This document shows positions 24,491 to 33,594 of a stretch of DNA of 64,000 nucleotides, one piece after another; position 1 is the stretch's first letter; each line of letters opens with the position of its first letter. The stretch is taken from NCBI RefSeq assembly GCF_003391395.1, contig NZ_CP024190.1, positions 5,642,001 through 5,706,000 on the forward strand, given 5' to 3'. The DNA is from Mycobacterium marinum. GTDB lineage: Bacteria; Actinomycetota; Actinomycetes; Mycobacteriales; Mycobacteriaceae. The position numbers and the translations under genes were made by a program. The notes under the pieces were generated by a model that was not told the origin of the DNA, did no database searches, and was given only the letters and a program-made list of their open reading frames with translations.

Positions 24491-26793
24491 CCAGAATGGC
24501 CCGACTCTCCCTCACCGCACCGCGCCGGGTCATCGCGGTGGTAATCCTGGTCATGGTCGGCACCGCCATCTTCGGCATCCCGGCGGCAAATAGCTTGGCG
24601 GCCGGGGGATTTCTGGATCCATCAGCGGAATCCGCGCGTGCCGCGGCGGTGCTCGCCGACAAGTTCCATCGAGGCGACATGGAGATGGTGCTGCTGGTGA
24701 GTTCGGACGACGGTGTCCGCGATGGTCCGGCACGCATCGTCGGCACCGATATCGCGCGGCAACTCGCGCAATCACCCTTCGTGGCGCAGGTGGCATCGCC
24801 TTGGGACACACCGCAACCGCCGCCGGACATGGTCAGCGCCGACGGGAAATCGGCGCTGATTCTGGTGGCGCTCAAGGGCGACGAAAACAGCGCACCCCGG
24901 CATGCACAGGCGCTTGCGCAGCGGTTGGCGCACAACCGCGGTGGGGTGACGGTGCAGGCCGGTGGGTCCGCGATGGTCTATGCACAGGTCAACCAGCAGA
25001 CCGAGAAAGACTTGCTGCGAATGGAGTTCATCGCGGTCCCGGTCAGTTTCGCCGCGCTGGTGTGGGTGTTCGGGGGCTTGCTGGCAGCGGCCCTACCGGT
25101 GGCCGTGGGCGGATTCGCCATCCTGGGGTCCCTCGCGGTGCTGCGCGGTGTTGCGATGGTGACCGACGTGTCGATCTTCGCGCTAAATGTCACGGTTGCC
25201 CTGGGCATGGCCCTCGCGATCGACTACACCCTGCTGATCATCAGCCGGTACCGTGACGAGCTGGGCGAGGGGCGCAGCCACGAAGAGGCCCTGGTTCGCA
25301 CCATGTCAACCGCCGGCCGCACCGTCCTGTTCTCGGCGGTAACGGTTGGGCTCTCGCTCGTCGCGATGGCGCTGTTCCCGATGTACTTCCTGAAGTCCTT
25401 CGCCTACGCGGGGGTTGCGGTCGTGGCGTTTTCGGCCCTGGCGGCGATGGTGGTCGCACCAACGGTGATCGTGCTGCTCGGCGACCGGCTCGACGCGCTC
25501 AACGTCTGGAAACTGGGCCGGCGGCTGCTCGGGCGTCCGGAACCGCCGCCGCGGCCCGTTGCGCAGAGTTTCTGGTACCGTACGGCCAAACTGGTCACCC
25601 GCCACGCGATTCCGGTCGGCCTGGCCATCATCGTGTTGTTGATCGCGCTGGGAATCCCGTTCCTCAACATCAAGTGGGGCTATCCGGACGACCGCGTGTT
25701 ACCGCCGTCCGCGTCGGCACGCATGGTCAGCGACCGAATCCGCAGCGATTTCAGCTCGAACTCGGCGAGCAGAGTCACCGTCGTCCTCACCGACACCGCC
25801 GGCCTGACCAAACCGGATCTCAATCACTACGCCGCCCAATTGTCTGAGGTATCCGATGTGTCGGCGGTCTCGGCGCCGACGGGCACCTTCGTTGCCGGAG
25901 AGTTGCGGGGCCCGCCCTCCGCACCGACCGCGATGGCCGCCGGCAGCGCGTATCTGACCGTGGAGAGCACCGCGCCGCTGTACACCAAGGCCTCGGCGAA
26001 CCAGCTGGATCGTCTGCACGCCGTGGCGCTGCCCGGCGACACCGCGGTGCAAATGACCGGCGTCGCACAGATGAACCGCGACTCCGTCAATGGGATTACC
26101 TCGCGGTTACCCATGGTGTTCGGCTTCATCGCGATCGTGACACTGGTGCTGCTGTTCTTGCTCACCGGCAGTGTGCTGCTACCGATCAAGGCGGTGGTAC
26201 TCAACATGCTCTCGCTTACAGCGGCTTTCGGCGCCCTGGTCTGGATCTTTCAGGACGGCCATCTGGATGCGCTGGGTACCACCCCAACCGGCACGTTGGT
26301 CGCCAATATCCCGGTGCTGATGTTTTGCATCGCCTTCGGCTTGTCGATGGATTACGAAGTCTTCCTGCTGTCCCGCATCCGCGAGTTCTGGCTTGCATCA
26401 CCTCGGGAAAGTGCCGACAACGATGAGAGCATCGCCCTGGGCCTGGCCCATACCGGCCGGGTCATCACCGCCGCGGCATTGCTGATGTCGATCTCGTTTG
26501 CCGGCCTGATTTCCGCAGAGGTGTCTTTCATGCGGATGTTCGGGGTGGGTCTGACGATTGCTGTGCTGGTCGACGCCACGTTGGTGCGGGTACTGCTGGT
26601 GCCCGCGTTCATGCATGTGTTTGGCGGATTGAACTGGTGGGCACCCAAACCACTGGAACGGTGGCACAGCCGCAGCGCTGGCGGCGGATCCGCAGGCCAA
26701 ACCGCCCGCAGCAACGATGCCGTCGGCGGCAACTCCAGCAAATTCGACAGCAATCGCCGCGTCGACGACCACGTGCACCGGTCGCGGCGGTAA
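24484..26793 (+). CDS. MmpL-family RND transporter of the carotenoid operon
   Basis: A 769-residue membrane protein of the RND superfamily with two MMPL halves. Each half has a loop after the first helix and a run of five helices; the proton-relay Asp-Tyr pairs are in ALAIDYTLLIISRYRDE and LSMDYEVFLLSRIREFW. It is shorter than the lipid exporters MmpL3 or MmpL4. Because it overlaps crtYd and stands in the pigment operon, moving carotenoid or its derivative across the membrane is inferred. The last 55 residues are hydrophilic and low in complexity. Confidence 0.93.
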   Translation: MLTRMARLSLTAPRRVIAVVILVMVGTAIFGIPAANSLAAGGFLDPSAESARAAAVLADKFHRGDMEMVLLVSSDDGVRDGPARIVGTDIARQLAQSPFVAQVASPWDTPQPPPDMVSADGKSALILVALKGDENSAPRHAQALAQRLAHNRGGVTVQAGGSAMVYAQVNQQTEKDLLRMEFIAVPVSFAALVWVFGGLLAAALPVAVGGFAILGSLAVLRGVAMVTDVSIFALNVTVALGMALAIDYTLLIISRYRDELGEGRSHEEALVRTMSTAGRTVLFSAVTVGLSLVAMALFPMYFLKSFAYAGVAVVAFSALAAMVVAPTVIVLLGDRLDALNVWKLGRRLLGRPEPPPRPVAQSFWYRTAKLVTRHAIPVGLAIIVLLIALGIPFLNIKWGYPDDRVLPPSASARMVSDRIRSDFSSNSASRVTVVLTDTAGLTKPDLNHYAAQLSEVSDVSAVSAPTGTFVAGELRGPPSAPTAMAAGSAYLTVESTAPLYTKASANQLDRLHAVALPGDTAVQMTGVAQMNRDSVNGITSRLPMVFGFIAIVTLVLLFLLTGSVLLPIKAVVLNMLSLTAAFGALVWIFQDGHLDALGTTPTGTLVANIPVLMFCIAFGLSMDYEVFLLSRIREFWLASPRESADNDESIALGLAHTGRVITAAALLMSISFAGLISAEVSFMRMFGVGLTIAVLVDATLVRVLLVPAFMHVFGGLNWWAPKPLERWHSRSAGGGSAGQTARSNDAVGGNSSKFDSNRRVDDHVHRSRR

Positions 26794-26821
26794 GGGCGAT
26801 AAGCTAGTCGCTCTATCGCCC
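26794..26821. promoter_or_regulatory. GGGCGATA/TATCGCCC inverted repeat between mmpL and marR
   Basis: Perfect eight-base arms with a 12-base loop, starting directly after the mmpL stop and ending 17 bases before the marR start. It could be a terminator or attenuator hairpin that lowers marR expression relative to the crt genes, or an autoregulatory site. Confidence 0.5.
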
Positions 26822-26838
26822 GAAAAGGATGCAGGCAG

Positions 26839-27390
26839 GTGACCAAGCGCGTCGCTGTGAATCGACAGCCGAGTCGAGCCGAGCTGGAGCGGCTGTTATC
26901 GGCTGATCTGCGCGCCATCACCGCTCATTCCGACCGGGTCGGCCGCTACTACGCCCGACACAACGATCTCAGCCACGGCGACTTCCAGGCATTGCTGCAC
27001 ATCATGGTCGCCGAGACCGCGGGGACACCCGTGACACCGGCCCAGCTCAGCCAGCGATTGGACGTCTCGGCCGCGGCGATCACCTATCTTGCCGATCGGA
27101 TGATCCATGCCGGGCACATCCGCCGCGAAGCCGATCCCGAGGACCGGCGCAAATCACACCTTCGCTTCGAGCAAAGCAGCCTGGAGCTCGCACACAAGTT
27201 CTTCATGCCGCTCGGCGACCACATGCGCGAGGCGATGGCTGATCTGTCCGACCGTGATCTGCGGGCCGCACACCGGGTGCTCACGGCGATGATGGACGGG
27301 ATGGCGACCTTCGAAAAGGAGCTCTTCGAGTCACCCCCGCAGAAATCGGAGCGCGCCCGCACAACGCCGGCGCAGGCGGAAAACTCCTAA
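26839..27390 (+). CDS. MarR-family regulator of the carotenoid cluster
   Basis: A 183-residue winged-helix protein. The DNA-binding region is TPAQLSQRLDVSAAAITYLA with the wing ADPEDRRKSHLRF, as in MarR proteins, flanked by long dimerisation helices. The start is GTG 26839. It is the last gene on the crt strand and faces idi2. In photochromogenic mycobacteria a regulator in the crt locus is known to control light-induced pigment; this is the obvious candidate, with the dyad at 19975-20005 as a likely target. Confidence 0.9.
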   Translation: MTKRVAVNRQPSRAELERLLSADLRAITAHSDRVGRYYARHNDLSHGDFQALLHIMVAETAGTPVTPAQLSQRLDVSAAAITYLADRMIHAGHIRREADPEDRRKSHLRFEQSSLELAHKFFMPLGDHMREAMADLSDRDLRAAHRVLTAMMDGMATFEKELFESPPQKSERARTTPAQAENS

Positions 27391-27399
27391 ACCGCGCGG

Positions 27400-28446
27400 C
27401 TACCGGATGGCTGTCACACCGATGTTGCGCAGCGACGTGAGATCCGGCGCGCCGCAACAGTGCAGGCAGACTCGGAGTTCGTCGAGGAACAGCTGCAACC
27501 AATCCTGCACCGCCGTGGCGGATTCGATCGCCGGCGCAAGCAACGGGCGAGCAATCGCGACCACATCGGCGCCCAGGGCGATCGCTTTGGCCGCATCCAT
27601 TCCGGTGCGGATGCCGCCGGAGGCGACCAGCGGGACAGCCGGCAACGCTTGGCGCACCTCGACAATCGCCTCAGCGGTGGGGATACCCCAGTCAGCCAGT
27701 TCCGGGTAGCGCAGCTCGCCGTAGCGAACCAACTGCTCCACCCGCGACCACGAGGTTCCTCCGGCGCCGGCCACGTCGATACCCGATACCGGCAGCCCGC
27801 CGGGCAGCCGCAGCAGTTGCGCGACGGCCGCGGCCCCGATGCCGTGGCCAACCTCCTTGAGCAGCAACGGATAGTCCAGCAAGTCGGCTGCGTCGCGCAG
27901 CCGACCCAGTGACCCGGAGAAGTCGGTATCACCACCGTGCTGCATCGCTTCCTGCAGTGAGTTAGCGTGCACCGCAAGTGCATTCGCACCAACCCGGCGC
28001 AGCGCGGCAGCCACGGCCCCAACCGCGTCCTTGGTCAACTGAGCCAGACCGATGTTGCCGATCAACAGCACGTCGGGTGCTACCTCACGCACCGCGAAAC
28101 TCGACGCCGCCCGCTGCCCGCGGGCATCGTCGAGCATGATCCGCTGCGAGCCCAGCATCATTCCGATACCGAGGCGCTGCGCGGCGGTGGCCAAATTGCG
28201 GTTGATCGTCGCGGACAGCTCGGCACCGCCGGTCATCGCGCCGATCAGGACCGGGGCACGCAATGGCACGCCGAAAAACTCGGTCGACAAGTCGATGTCG
28301 GCGAGGCTGGTTTGGGTCAGTGCGTTGAAGGGCAGGCGGTAGCGTTCGAGCCCGGTCGTCACGCCGACGTAGTTGACATCGTCGTTGAGGCACACGTCGA
28401 TGTGCCGGCGCTTGCGGCTGGAGATCTCGGCCGGGTCGTTGGTCAT
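27400..28446 (-). CDS. fni: type 2 isopentenyl-diphosphate delta-isomerase
   Basis: A 348-residue FMN- and NAD(P)H-dependent isomerase that interconverts isopentenyl and dimethylallyl diphosphate. The signature blocks are RKRRHIDVCLNDDVNY near the N-terminus, MTGGAELSATINRNLA, GIDVAGAGGTSWSRVE and ASGGIRTGMDAAKAIALGAD. It converges on marR with nine bases between the stops and supplies the C5 starter for CrtE. It is often named idi2 in mycobacteria. Confidence 0.94.
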   Translation of the reverse strand: MTNDPAEISSRKRRHIDVCLNDDVNYVGVTTGLERYRLPFNALTQTSLADIDLSTEFFGVPLRAPVLIGAMTGGAELSATINRNLATAAQRLGIGMMLGSQRIMLDDARGQRAASSFAVREVAPDVLLIGNIGLAQLTKDAVGAVAAALRRVGANALAVHANSLQEAMQHGGDTDFSGSLGRLRDAADLLDYPLLLKEVGHGIGAAAVAQLLRLPGGLPVSGIDVAGAGGTSWSRVEQLVRYGELRYPELADWGIPTAEAIVEVRQALPAVPLVASGGIRTGMDAAKAIALGADVVAIARPLLAPAIESATAVQDWLQLFLDELRVCLHCCGAPDLTSLRNIGVTAIR

Positions 28447-28562
28447 CGGGCAGCACCGGCCGTCGCCATCATGGTCCTCGTCGCGGCAAGCAATGCAAGT
28501 CCTTCTTGGGGTTCAACGACGCCGTCACTGATGCCACAGAGCCTACCGCGCGCGCGGTTTGG

Positions 28563-29270
28563 TCAAGTTGCCGAAATGTCACACAACGGGCAGGAATCGA
28601 CCCGTGCGGCGGTCATTGCGAGCTCGGCGGCGGCCACCAGAACCCGCGGCCAGATAGCCGCGTCGGCCAGCGCGAAGTCCTGGCGCTGGCGCGCGCGAAT
28701 CCGCACATGGTCAACAGCACCGTCGGTGTCCCACAACGCCAGCGCGCGACCGTTGCTGTGCGCGGCGTGGTAGTAGACACCGTGTACCGGGCGGCGCGCC
28801 GGCTGATCTTCGTAGATGGCCCGTGCCCAGGCTTGAGTGCGAACCCGCGGATAGGCGCCGGTGGCCAGCGACGGCAACGCGCCGATGCGCATCGCGGCGC
28901 CCTCGGATCGCAGATCCAGCACCACGATCTCGGTGCGCGGACGCAACAGCCCGACCCGAAACCGGGGACAGACGGCGGCCTCTCCTAGGTCACCAAAGAC
29001 CTCGCCCAGCGCGGTGGCCAGGGTGCCGGCAACGTAGAGCACAGATCTTCCCTCAGGACAGATCGCCGGATGAGCTGCCGGCGGCGTGTGGTGGTCGAGG
29101 CGGTGCAGCGGCCCGAAAGCGCGATGGGTGATGGCGTCCGGGGTGTGCGTGGACAGGTGGTAGACCCGGCACCACTGCCAGCCGCGGGCGCTCAGCGTTT
29201 CCGGCCACTTCCACGTCCAGACCCGACCACCTGAGAGCGGACGATTCGGTTCGCCGAGGTCGGCTACCAC
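28563..29270 (-). CDS. RES-domain toxin (NAD+-degrading family)
   Basis: A 235-residue protein with the RES fold. The three residues that name the family can be placed: Arg in WCRVYHLS, Glu in TALGEVFG and Ser in HAAHSNGRALALWD. RES toxins such as MbcT of M. tuberculosis break down NAD+. The start GTG 29270 overlaps the stop of the upstream gene (GTGGTAG), so toxin follows antitoxin in a coupled operon. The open frame runs further to 29489 but only as a shadow of the antitoxin gene. Confidence 0.9.
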   Translation of the reverse strand: MVADLGEPNRPLSGGRVWTWKWPETLSARGWQWCRVYHLSTHTPDAITHRAFGPLHRLDHHTPPAAHPAICPEGRSVLYVAGTLATALGEVFGDLGEAAVCPRFRVGLLRPRTEIVVLDLRSEGAAMRIGALPSLATGAYPRVRTQAWARAIYEDQPARRPVHGVYYHAAHSNGRALALWDTDGAVDHVRIRARQRQDFALADAAIWPRVLVAAAELAMTAARVDSCPLCDISAT

Positions 29271-29866
29271 GCCGCCGCGGTCGACTTCGCCACCACCGCG
29301 ATCACATCGTCGATGCGCGCGTCGACCAGGGCATCGGCCGGTGTGATGTCGCCCAGTTCCGGGTTCGGCGTGGCGGCCCACTTGCTCAAGGCGACGATTC
29401 CCCCCGGAAAGGCCTGTCGCAGTTGCGCGATTCCCGGCAGAAAGCCGCGTTGTGCCCCGGCGTTGAGCTGCCACATGGGTATTCGCCACTGGCGACCGTC
29501 CTTGAGACCGATCAGGTCGCCACTGGTGATCCGGTCAAGCACGGCCTGGCTGGAGATGTCGAGCAACTCGGCAACCTCCGCCGTCGACAGCGACATGGTC
29601 AGCAATTCTCGGCGGGCGACGAAGTCGTCCTGCAATGCCTGCAGCGCAGCGCCGCTCATTTCCTTGGCGGTTGGCGCACTACCCCACAACGATTCGTCCA
29701 GACCGTCCGTGTCCCGTGCCGCGACTGCTTCGACAAAGCCCGCTTTGACCGACGCGGGCGCCGCGTCCAACACCGCGTGCACCGCAGAACTCAGCTGTGC
29801 GGCCGACGCGCTGGCCCGCTGACGCCGTCGCGGCGCCGCATTACGCGTTGGGGTGCGGGTGACCAT
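29264..29866 (-). CDS. Xre/MbcA/ParS-type antitoxin of the RES toxin
   Basis: Two hundred residues. An excisionase-like DNA-binding segment (MSLSTAEVAELLDISSQAVL, then GRQWRIPMWQL) is followed by a C-terminal region resembling the MbcA/ParS/Xre domain: LRQAFPGGIVALSKWAATPN and ITPADALVDARIDDV. It would bind and inhibit the toxin and repress the operon. TAGCCT ends six bases before the ATG at 29866, so the mRNA may be leaderless. The N-terminal 50 residues are basic and low in complexity. Confidence 0.82.
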   Translation of the reverse strand: MVTRTPTRNAAPRRRQRASASAAQLSSAVHAVLDAAPASVKAGFVEAVAARDTDGLDESLWGSAPTAKEMSGAALQALQDDFVARRELLTMSLSTAEVAELLDISSQAVLDRITSGDLIGLKDGRQWRIPMWQLNAGAQRGFLPGIAQLRQAFPGGIVALSKWAATPNPELGDITPADALVDARIDDVIAVVAKSTAAAW

Positions 29867-29947
29867 ACCTCGAGGCTATACCAAGATAACCAAGCAAACA
29901 CGGCCTCGTCGCGCCCGATCGGGCCCGGCGGGTGCGATCCGATCTCC

Positions 29948-31432
29948 CTATTTCTTGTCCATCGGCCCTGGGTTGGCGACCACGGGAAACTCGCCGGTAT
30001 AGCCGATACGTCTGCGCGCAATCTCCAGCACTTGGTCGCGGACCAGGAACCAACCGCCGATCAGCATCGGAATGATGAGTCCCAGGGTCGCTACGGTCCA
30101 GGTGCCGATTGGGTAGGAGAACCCCATCAAAACCAGCACCGCGACCAGAAACACCAAGGTGAGATAACCGGTGTAGGGCGCACCCCACATGCGAAACGAC
30201 GGCCGGTACACGATGCCCTGCTTCGACCAGCGGAACAGCTGAATCTGGCAGCAAACAATGGTCGCCCAGGACGCGAGAATGCCCAGCGCCGCGATATTGA
30301 GGACGATCTCGAAAGCCATCTCGGGAACGACGCCGTTGAGCAACACCCCGATCAGGCCGATGGCGGCCGTCAGACAGATCCCGCCATAAGGGACTCCTCG
30401 TTGCGACATCCGTGCGGTGAAACTCGGTGCACTGCCGTTCATCGCCATCGAGCGCAGGATGCGCCCGGTCGAATACAAACCTGCGTTGAGACTGGAGAAC
30501 GCCGCGGTCATCACCACTACGTTCATGATCGAGCCGGCGCCGGTCACCCCGATCTTGTCGAAGAAGGTGACAAACGGGCTCTCACCGGCCTTGTAGTCGG
30601 TGTAGGGCAGCAACAGGCCGAGCAAAAACAACGATCCAACGTAGAACAGGGCAATACGCGCGATCACCGAGTTGATGGCACGCGGCATCACCTTCTCCGG
30701 CTCCGCCGTCTCCCCCGCTGCCGTTCCAACCAGCTCGACCGCCGCATAGGCGAAGACCACGCCCGAGGTGACGACGACCAGGGGCAGCACGCCATACGGG
30801 AAGAGTCCGCCGCCGTGGGCGAGCAGGCCGAGACCGGTGGAATGACCATCGACGGGGTAACGGCCGGCCAGGAATATGGTGCCCACGACCAGGAAGGTCA
30901 GCAGCGACACCACCTTGATCAGGGCCGCCCAGAACTCGATCTCACCGAACAGGGTCACCGAGATCAGGTTCATGCTCAACGCGATACCCAGCGCGAACAA
31001 CGCCAGCGCCCACTGCGGGATGCCCTCGAAAACCCGCCAGAAATGGAAGTAGGTGGCGATCGCAGTCGAGTCGACAATCGAGGTCATCGCCCAGTTCAGG
31101 AAATACATCCAGCCCGCGACATAGGCCGCCTTTTCGCCGAAGAATTCGCGCGCATAGGAGACAAACGACCCCGACGACGGCCGGTGCAGCACGAGCTCAC
31201 CCAATGCCCGCAAGATCAGGAAGGCGAACACTCCACAGACCGCGTAGACCAGAAACAGTGCTGGACCGGCGCTGGCCAGCCGTCCACCGGCGCCAAGAAA
31301 CAGGCCGGTGCCAATCGCACCGCCGATCGCGATCATCTGTAGCTGGCGCGGCTTAAGGCTCTTGTGATAGCCGGCATCTTCGCTCGCGAGAGCGATGTCA
31401 TCGGGATGGGTCGGGCTCGACGGGGTTCTCAA
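29948..31432 (-). CDS. ansP1: amino acid permease, L-asparagine permease type
   Basis: A 494-residue APC-superfamily permease with 12 helices. It keeps LKPRQLQMIAIGGAIGTGLF, the helix-1 substrate motif, and ELVLHRPSSGSFVSYAREFF, as well as VFAYAAVELVGTAAGETAEP. From memory it closely matches AnsP1/AnsP2 of M. tuberculosis, which take up asparagine or aspartate. The start is a TTG with GAAAGAGG about ten bases before it, so it is less certain than the protein. ansP1 lies close to metH in M. tuberculosis too, which supports the symbol. Confidence 0.88.
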   Translation of the reverse strand: MRTPSSPTHPDDIALASEDAGYHKSLKPRQLQMIAIGGAIGTGLFLGAGGRLASAGPALFLVYAVCGVFAFLILRALGELVLHRPSSGSFVSYAREFFGEKAAYVAGWMYFLNWAMTSIVDSTAIATYFHFWRVFEGIPQWALALFALGIALSMNLISVTLFGEIEFWAALIKVVSLLTFLVVGTIFLAGRYPVDGHSTGLGLLAHGGGLFPYGVLPLVVVTSGVVFAYAAVELVGTAAGETAEPEKVMPRAINSVIARIALFYVGSLFLLGLLLPYTDYKAGESPFVTFFDKIGVTGAGSIMNVVVMTAAFSSLNAGLYSTGRILRSMAMNGSAPSFTARMSQRGVPYGGICLTAAIGLIGVLLNGVVPEMAFEIVLNIAALGILASWATIVCCQIQLFRWSKQGIVYRPSFRMWGAPYTGYLTLVFLVAVLVLMGFSYPIGTWTVATLGLIIPMLIGGWFLVRDQVLEIARRRIGYTGEFPVVANPGPMDKK

Positions 31433-31475
31433 CGCTCAGATGCCTCTTTCCCAGTTCGGTCGCTGGCTGTGGGGG

Positions 31476-31718
31476 TCAGCCGCCGGGGGCAGGTTCCGAG
31501 CCCGCGGGATCATCCGGGCCCGGAGTGTGTGGTGGTGTCGGAATATCACGAAACGTAAAGATGAAGCCGAACGCCGCCACCGCGGCGGCGATCGCGTAGC
31601 CGATGATCGAATACCAACCTGCGTGCAGGTATGCGGTAACCGCGACGAGTGCCATGGCACCAAAGACCATCGACATTCCGATAAGCGGCGTCTTGGCCTT
31701 GAAATCAACAAAGCGCAT
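31476..31718 (-). CDS. small two-helix membrane protein
   Basis: Eighty residues starting MRFVDFKAKTPLIGMSMVFG, with hydrophobic stretches MVFGAMALVAVTAYL and SIIGYAIAAAVAAFGFIFTF, and a Pro-rich tail. GAGG lies nine bases before the ATG at 31718. It is the gene just upstream of the permease and may share its transcript. Function unknown. Confidence 0.65.
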   Translation of the reverse strand: MRFVDFKAKTPLIGMSMVFGAMALVAVTAYLHAGWYSIIGYAIAAAVAAFGFIFTFRDIPTPPHTPGPDDPAGSEPAPGG

Positions 31719-31859
31719 GGATAACAACCTCGTCGGGTGGCGAACGAATGTGGACTAAGTAAACACGGTGTGGACGATCATGTCCTGTTGGGCGACCGGC
31801 CCGCCAACCCACCCCTTGTGCTATAAGACCAATCCGCTGCGCCTTTGCCGCGACAATGG

Positions 31860-32468
31860 TCACCGATCAGCTGCGTCGCCTTTCGGCTCGCCTCGGCCGC
31901 GGGCCGGTGACGGCGCGAGCGGCGAGATCATCCGGCTGATCGTCGCGACCCGACGGTCGAGCCGGTCGGCCGGGATATCGATGAGCTGATAACCGAATTC
32001 GCGGTAGCTGTCTTCGTGGATCCGTTCGAACCTCAACGCCTCCGCTATGTCGATTCGGCGGGTCGTGGTGGGCTGGCAGAAGCCCAAGTTGCGGACGAAA
32101 AAGACCTGTCGCTGATAGGTGTGTTCGGCGGCAATCCGGTCAAGCTCGGCCGTCAGCGCCGCGCAAACGGGCAGCCCGAGATAGACGGCGAGCGCGTGAG
32201 TGCACACCGGCGAGCGGTCGAAGAAGCAAACGCCGGGGCCCGTCGTGTCGGCCGCAACTTGGCGCCGGCGCTGTGTCTGCACAACCTCGTCGATAAACGA
32301 CGCATTGGTCGCACCCGTCCAGGGTTCGTCTTCGCCGCGCGCCTGCCGACCGAGGATGACGTCGGTGGCGGCTTCCGCCACGACGGCGTGTCCGAGCTCT
32401 GCGAGCCGCCGCACGATCGACGTCTTACCCGCTCCAGGCGTGCCGGTGAGAATGTATCGGCGCGTCAA
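31860..32468 (-). CDS. P-loop ATPase (AAA_28-like)
   Basis: A 202-residue nucleotide-binding protein. Walker A is LTGTPGAGKTSIVRRLAELG at the N-terminus; FFDRSPVCTHALA looks like Walker B plus lid, as in the AAA_28 group that resembles NadR and thymidylate kinases. The start is TTG 32468 with GAGGAAA about nine bases before it. It diverges from the SDR operon. A small-molecule or nucleoside kinase is possible; the substrate is unknown. Confidence 0.75.
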   Translation of the reverse strand: MTRRYILTGTPGAGKTSIVRRLAELGHAVVAEAATDVILGRQARGEDEPWTGATNASFIDEVVQTQRRRQVAADTTGPGVCFFDRSPVCTHALAVYLGLPVCAALTAELDRIAAEHTYQRQVFFVRNLGFCQPTTTRRIDIAEALRFERIHEDSYREFGYQLIDIPADRLDRRVATISRMISPLAPSPARGRGEPKGDAADR

Positions 32469-32595
32469 TTTCGTTGGTTTCCTCGGTGTCGGTGGACGAC
32501 AATTGCCGCGGGCGCGGCTGGACGCGACCCAACGGGGTGGTGGCGTCGACGGGAGACCCCGCGGCCGGAGCCGAGGTCATTCCCGATTCAACCCC

Positions 32596-32632
32596 TTGAG
32601 GCAACATCTGCAAGATGTGACGATTGCCTCAA
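32596..32632. promoter_or_regulatory. nested inverted repeats over the start of the SDR operon
   Basis: TTGAGGCAA (32596-32604) and TTGCCTCAA (32624-32632) are perfect nine-base arms; inside them CATCT-GCA-AGATG (32605-32617) forms a second palindrome. The right arm ends on the A of the SDR start codon. This is probably the operator of a TetR- or GntR-type regulator not encoded here. Confidence 0.65.
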
Positions 32633-33594
32633 TGGATGCCTCAGTGAAAGCCTCGGTGCGGGACCTTCAAGGCAAGGTGGCCGTGGTGACCGGCGGGGCC
32701 GGAGGCATAGGCCGAGCCCTGGGGAAGCGCTTCGGTCTGGAAGGCATGAAGGTGGTGCTCGCCGACGTCCTCGCCGAACCGCTGGACCAGGCCACCCGCG
32801 CACTCACGGACGAGGGCATCGAGGCGGTCGGCGTGGTTACCGACGTTACCGACTATTCCTCGGTCGAGGCATTGGCCAAGGAGACGTTGCGCCGATTCGG
32901 CGCGGTGCACGTGGTGTGCAACAACGCCGGCACCGGCGGAGTCTCCGAGGGCTACATGTGGGAACACGACCTAGCCGACTGGCACTGGGGGATAGATGTC
33001 AACGTCGTGGGCGTGATCCACGGCATCAAAGCCTTCGTGCCCATCCTGCTCGAGCACGGCGAGGGACACGTGGTCAACACCTGCTCGGGCAACGGCGGGT
33101 TCGCGCCGATCGCCCGGGGGGCCATGGGCGGGCCGGCCATGGCGGTCTATCCGATGACCAAGGCCGCCGTGCTCTGCCTGACCGAGAGCCTCTACACCCA
33201 CCTGGAGTTGACCGGGACGCGGGTTCGGGCGCATGCCCTTTTCCCCGGCGGTTTCCTCAACACCGGCATCTGGGAGTCGTGGCGGCACCGACCACAGCGC
33301 TACGCCGCGACCCAAACGCGCCGCACACCCGAGCACACCCTGGCCGACGTCGTGGGTCGCTTCGAGGCCGCCGGCGCCCGCGTCGAGTTCACCCCGCTCG
33401 CCACGGTCGCCGACCAAGTGGTGGAGGGAATAAGAGCCGACCGCTTCTGGATGATGGGCCCCCCCACACCGGCCGATGAGGTGGTCACCCGCAAGGCGGC
33501 ATCGATCGTGGCTCGCGCCGACCCCGACTACCTGGTGGATGTCCTCGGCCGCAGCGCCGCCAAGGAGCCGGAAACCGAAGGAGGAAAGCGTTGA
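32632..33594 (+). CDS. short-chain dehydrogenase/reductase
   Basis: A 320-residue SDR. The NAD(P)-binding motif is VVTGGAGGIGRALG, NNAG is present, and the catalytic Ser/Tyr/Lys are in NTCSGNGG and VYPMTKAAV. Residues after 200 (TGIWESWRHRPQRY) are longer than in the core family and probably shape the substrate pocket. ATG 32632 is the best start; no ribosome site is seen. Its last codons overlap the next gene by four bases, making a four-gene operon with an acetoacetate-decarboxylase-like protein and two amidohydrolases. Confidence 0.9.
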   Translation: MDASVKASVRDLQGKVAVVTGGAGGIGRALGKRFGLEGMKVVLADVLAEPLDQATRALTDEGIEAVGVVTDVTDYSSVEALAKETLRRFGAVHVVCNNAGTGGVSEGYMWEHDLADWHWGIDVNVVGVIHGIKAFVPILLEHGEGHVVNTCSGNGGFAPIARGAMGGPAMAVYPMTKAAVLCLTESLYTHLELTGTRVRAHALFPGGFLNTGIWESWRHRPQRYAATQTRRTPEHTLADVVGRFEAAGARVEFTPLATVADQVVEGIRADRFWMMGPPTPADEVVTRKAASIVARADPDYLVDVLGRSAAKEPETEGGKR

